From: an uncultured Limnohabitans sp.
GTDB taxonomy: Bacteria; Pseudomonadota; Gammaproteobacteria; Burkholderiales; Burkholderiaceae_C
Length of the DNA stretch: 7,648 nucleotides
Reading direction: 5' to 3'
NCBI RefSeq assembly: GCF_937889215.1
Contig: NZ_CALBEX010000429.1
Coordinates: 1 to 7,648 of the forward strand
In this document: positions 5,932 to 7,648 of the stretch, one piece after another
Layout: every line of letters starts with the position of its first letter
Numbering within the stretch: the stretch's first letter is position 1
Position numbers and translations under genes: made by a program
Notes under the pieces: model-generated
Told to the model about the DNA's origin: nothing
What the model saw: the letters and a program-made list of their open reading frames with translations, nothing else
Database searches by the model: none

Positions 5932-5971
5932 CACCCCCCTCCATCCCGGCGGGGGGTGTTTTGCTTTTTTT
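5932..5971 (+). terminator. mfd: Intrinsic-terminator-like hairpin in mfd leader
   Basis: CACCCCCC (5932-5939) pairs perfectly with GGGGGGTG (5951-5958) over an 11-base loop. TTTTGC and then seven T's (5959-5971) follow directly. This is the best intrinsic terminator in the window. It points towards mfd and ends 23 bases before the mfd ATG. No plus-strand gene lies between ispD and mfd for it to terminate, so it would act either on mfd's own leader transcript or on a short RNA from the gap. A slipped alternative (5942-5947 with 5953-5958) competes for the same G-tract. Confidence 0.65.
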
Positions 5972-5994
5972 CAACGCCTTTGCCCATAGCCACC

Positions 5995-7648
5995 ATGCAA
6001 CTGCCCAGCCTGATCACCGGCAAACGTTTCACCCTGCCCCGCCCTGTCGGATCGGCCGATGCCGTGCTGCTGGCCCAATTGGCCGAGCGCGAAAAAAGGG
6101 CGGGCAAACTCACCGCCATCATCACCAGCGACGCGGCTGACGCGCAGCGCCTGATGGACGAGCTGGTGTTTTTCGCCCCGGACCTGCGTTGTGTGATGTT
6201 TCCCGACTGGGAAACCCTGCCCTACGACACGTTCTCGCCGCACCAAGACCTGATCTCTGAACGTCTTGCCACCCTCTGGCGCATCAAACAGCGCAACCAC
6301 CCCGAAAGCGCCGACGTGGTGCTGGTGCCCGCCACCACCGCGCTCTATCGCCTGGCCCCGCCGTCCTTTTTGGCGGGCTATACCTTCGAGTTCAAAGTCA
6401 AGCAAAAGCTCGACGAAGCCCAGCTCAAAGCCCAGCTCACGCTGGCGGGCTACTCGCATGTCAGCCAAGTGGTCAGCCCCGGCGAATACGCGGTGCGCGG
6501 CGGCTTGATCGACCTCTTCCCCATGGGCTCGCTGGTGCCTTACCGGGTGGATCTGTTCGACGACGAAATCGACTCCATACGCACTTTCGACCCCGACAGC
6601 CAGCGCAGCCTCTACCCCGTGCCCGAAGTGCGCTTGTTGCCGGGGCGCGAGTTCCCGATGGACGAGGCCGCCCGTGCGCGCTTTCGCAGCCGCTGGCGCG
6701 AGCTGCTCGAAGGCGACCCGACCAAAAGCCGCATTTACAAAGACATGGGCAACGGGGTAGCCACGGCGGGCATCGAGTACTACCTGCCGCTCTTCTTTGA
6801 AGAAACCGCCACGGTATTTGATTACCTGGGCGCTGGCCCCAATGCGTCACAAAGTGATGCCGCCACCGTGGTGCTGCACGGCGATCTGGAACCCGCCTTT
6901 CAGCGATTTTGGCAAGACACCAAAGACCGCTACCGCTTGGTGCAAGGCGACCCTGAGCGGCCCGTGCTGCCGCCCGAATCGCTGTTTTTGAGTGCCGAGC
7001 AGTTCTACACGCTGACCAACGGCCATGCGCAACTGGCACTGCGAACCGGCACCGCCGATGTGGCCGACAACACCTTGGCCCAAGCACTGCCCGAGCTGAC
7101 GGTGGTGCGCGGCGCAGAAGACCCGCTGGCCCGTTTGCAAGCGCACATCCGCAGCAGCAAAACCCGCGTGCTGATTTTGGCCGAAAGCGATGGCCGCCGC
7201 GAAAGCCTGCTCGACTTTGTGCGCTCCAGCGGCCTCACGCCCCCGGTGTTCGACAGCCTTGAAGACTTCTTGACCAACGACGAAAAAGTCGGCATGGCCA
7301 CGGCAGCGTTGGTCAGCGGTTTCCACTGGTTTGAGCACGGCATCGACCTGGTCACCGAAACCGAACTCTTTGCTGCAGGGGCCACCACGCGCCGCCGCAA
7401 AAAGCAGGAACAGGTCAGCGATGTTGAAGCGTTGATCAAAGACCTGAGCGAGCTGAACGTGGGCGACCCGGTGGTACACAGCCAGCATGGCATTGGCCGC
7501 TACCGGGGCCTAATCAACATGGACATGGGCCAGAAAAACGAAGATGGCACGCCCGCCCTGCAAGAGTTTTTGCACCTCGAATACGCGGGCGATGCCACGC
7601 TGTATGTGCCCGTGAGCCAGCTGCAGTTGATCGGCCGCTACACCGGCG
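5995..7648 (+). CDS. mfd: Transcription-repair coupling factor Mfd (N-terminal part)
   Basis: The frame is open for 551 codons to the window edge with no frameshift, just under half of a typical Mfd (about 1150 residues). Mfd recognises RNA polymerase stalled at DNA damage, pushes it off using ATP, and recruits UvrA for nucleotide excision repair. The UvrB-like N-terminal module is clear: FPDWETLPYDTFSPHQDLIS at 69-88, GEYAVRGGLIDLFPMG at 163-178 and GIEYYLPLFF at 259-268. The CarD-like RNA polymerase-interacting domain begins near 485, with VGDPVVHSQHGIGRYRGL at about 489-506 and the LYVPVSQL segment near 536-543. The RecG-like translocase with Walker motifs and the C-terminal domain lie beyond the window. 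The ATG at 5995 fits the family N-terminus (MQLP...GKRFTLPRP), but no Shine-Dalgarno precedes it. The terminator-like hairpin immediately upstream is notable. Confidence 0.97.
   Translation, partial: MQLPSLITGKRFTLPRPVGSADAVLLAQLAEREKRAGKLTAIITSDAADAQRLMDELVFFAPDLRCVMFPDWETLPYDTFSPHQDLISERLATLWRIKQRNHPESADVVLVPATTALYRLAPPSFLAGYTFEFKVKQKLDEAQLKAQLTLAGYSHVSQVVSPGEYAVRGGLIDLFPMGSLVPYRVDLFDDEIDSIRTFDPDSQRSLYPVPEVRLLPGREFPMDEAARARFRSRWRELLEGDPTKSRIYKDMGNGVATAGIEYYLPLFFEETATVFDYLGAGPNASQSDAATVVLHGDLEPAFQRFWQDTKDRYRLVQGDPERPVLPPESLFLSAEQFYTLTNGHAQLALRTGTADVADNTLAQALPELTVVRGAEDPLARLQAHIRSSKTRVLILAESDGRRESLLDFVRSSGLTPPVFDSLEDFLTNDEKVGMATAALVSGFHWFEHGIDLVTETELFAAGATTRRRKKQEQVSDVEALIKDLSELNVGDPVVHSQHGIGRYRGLINMDMGQKNEDGTPALQEFLHLEYAGDATLYVPVSQLQLIGRYTG

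Overview
The window is an ordinary chromosomal housekeeping stretch from a GC-rich betaproteobacterium, most likely order Burkholderiales, family Comamonadaceae (Limnohabitans/Rhodoferax/Acidovorax-like). I infer this from the character of the proteins and the gene order, not from a search. It contains nine protein genes and no tRNA, rRNA, CRISPR array, phage or insertion sequence. I did not find a new multi-gene system. The most unusual material is non-coding, in the 236-base gap between ispD and mfd.

Layout. (1) 95-869, plus strand: rpsU (ribosomal protein bS21), a terminator-like hairpin, then yqeY (GatB/YqeY-domain protein). (2) 883-3176, minus strand: pmbA/tldE (TldD/E protease partner), followed 5 bases later by a ten-helix DMT/EamA transporter. 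(3) 3280-4528, plus strand: yjgA/darP (50S maturation factor), overlapping mog (molybdopterin adenylyltransferase). yjgA and pmbA diverge from a shared region of about 100 bases. (4) 4554-5758, minus strand: ispD and ispF, two enzymes of the MEP isoprenoid pathway, joined by an ATGA overlap. (5) 5995 to the end, plus strand: the first 551 codons of mfd, the transcription-repair coupling factor, cut by the window edge.

How the parts work together. The genes serve translation and ribosome assembly (rpsU, yqeY, yjgA), peptide processing (pmbA), molybdenum cofactor synthesis (mog), isoprenoid precursor synthesis (ispD, ispF) and DNA repair (mfd). The transcription units alternate in direction. 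Both convergent junctions (yqeY/transporter and mog/ispF) hold a GC-rich hairpin that includes one or both stop codons and has no T-tract. The divergent ispD/mfd gap holds a 75-base inverted pair of GTAG-headed palindromes (REPIN/REP-like), a possible leaderless ispD promoter, a weak possible mfd promoter, and a strong intrinsic-terminator-like hairpin with a T-tract just ahead of the mfd start codon. The last of these would suit premature termination control of mfd.
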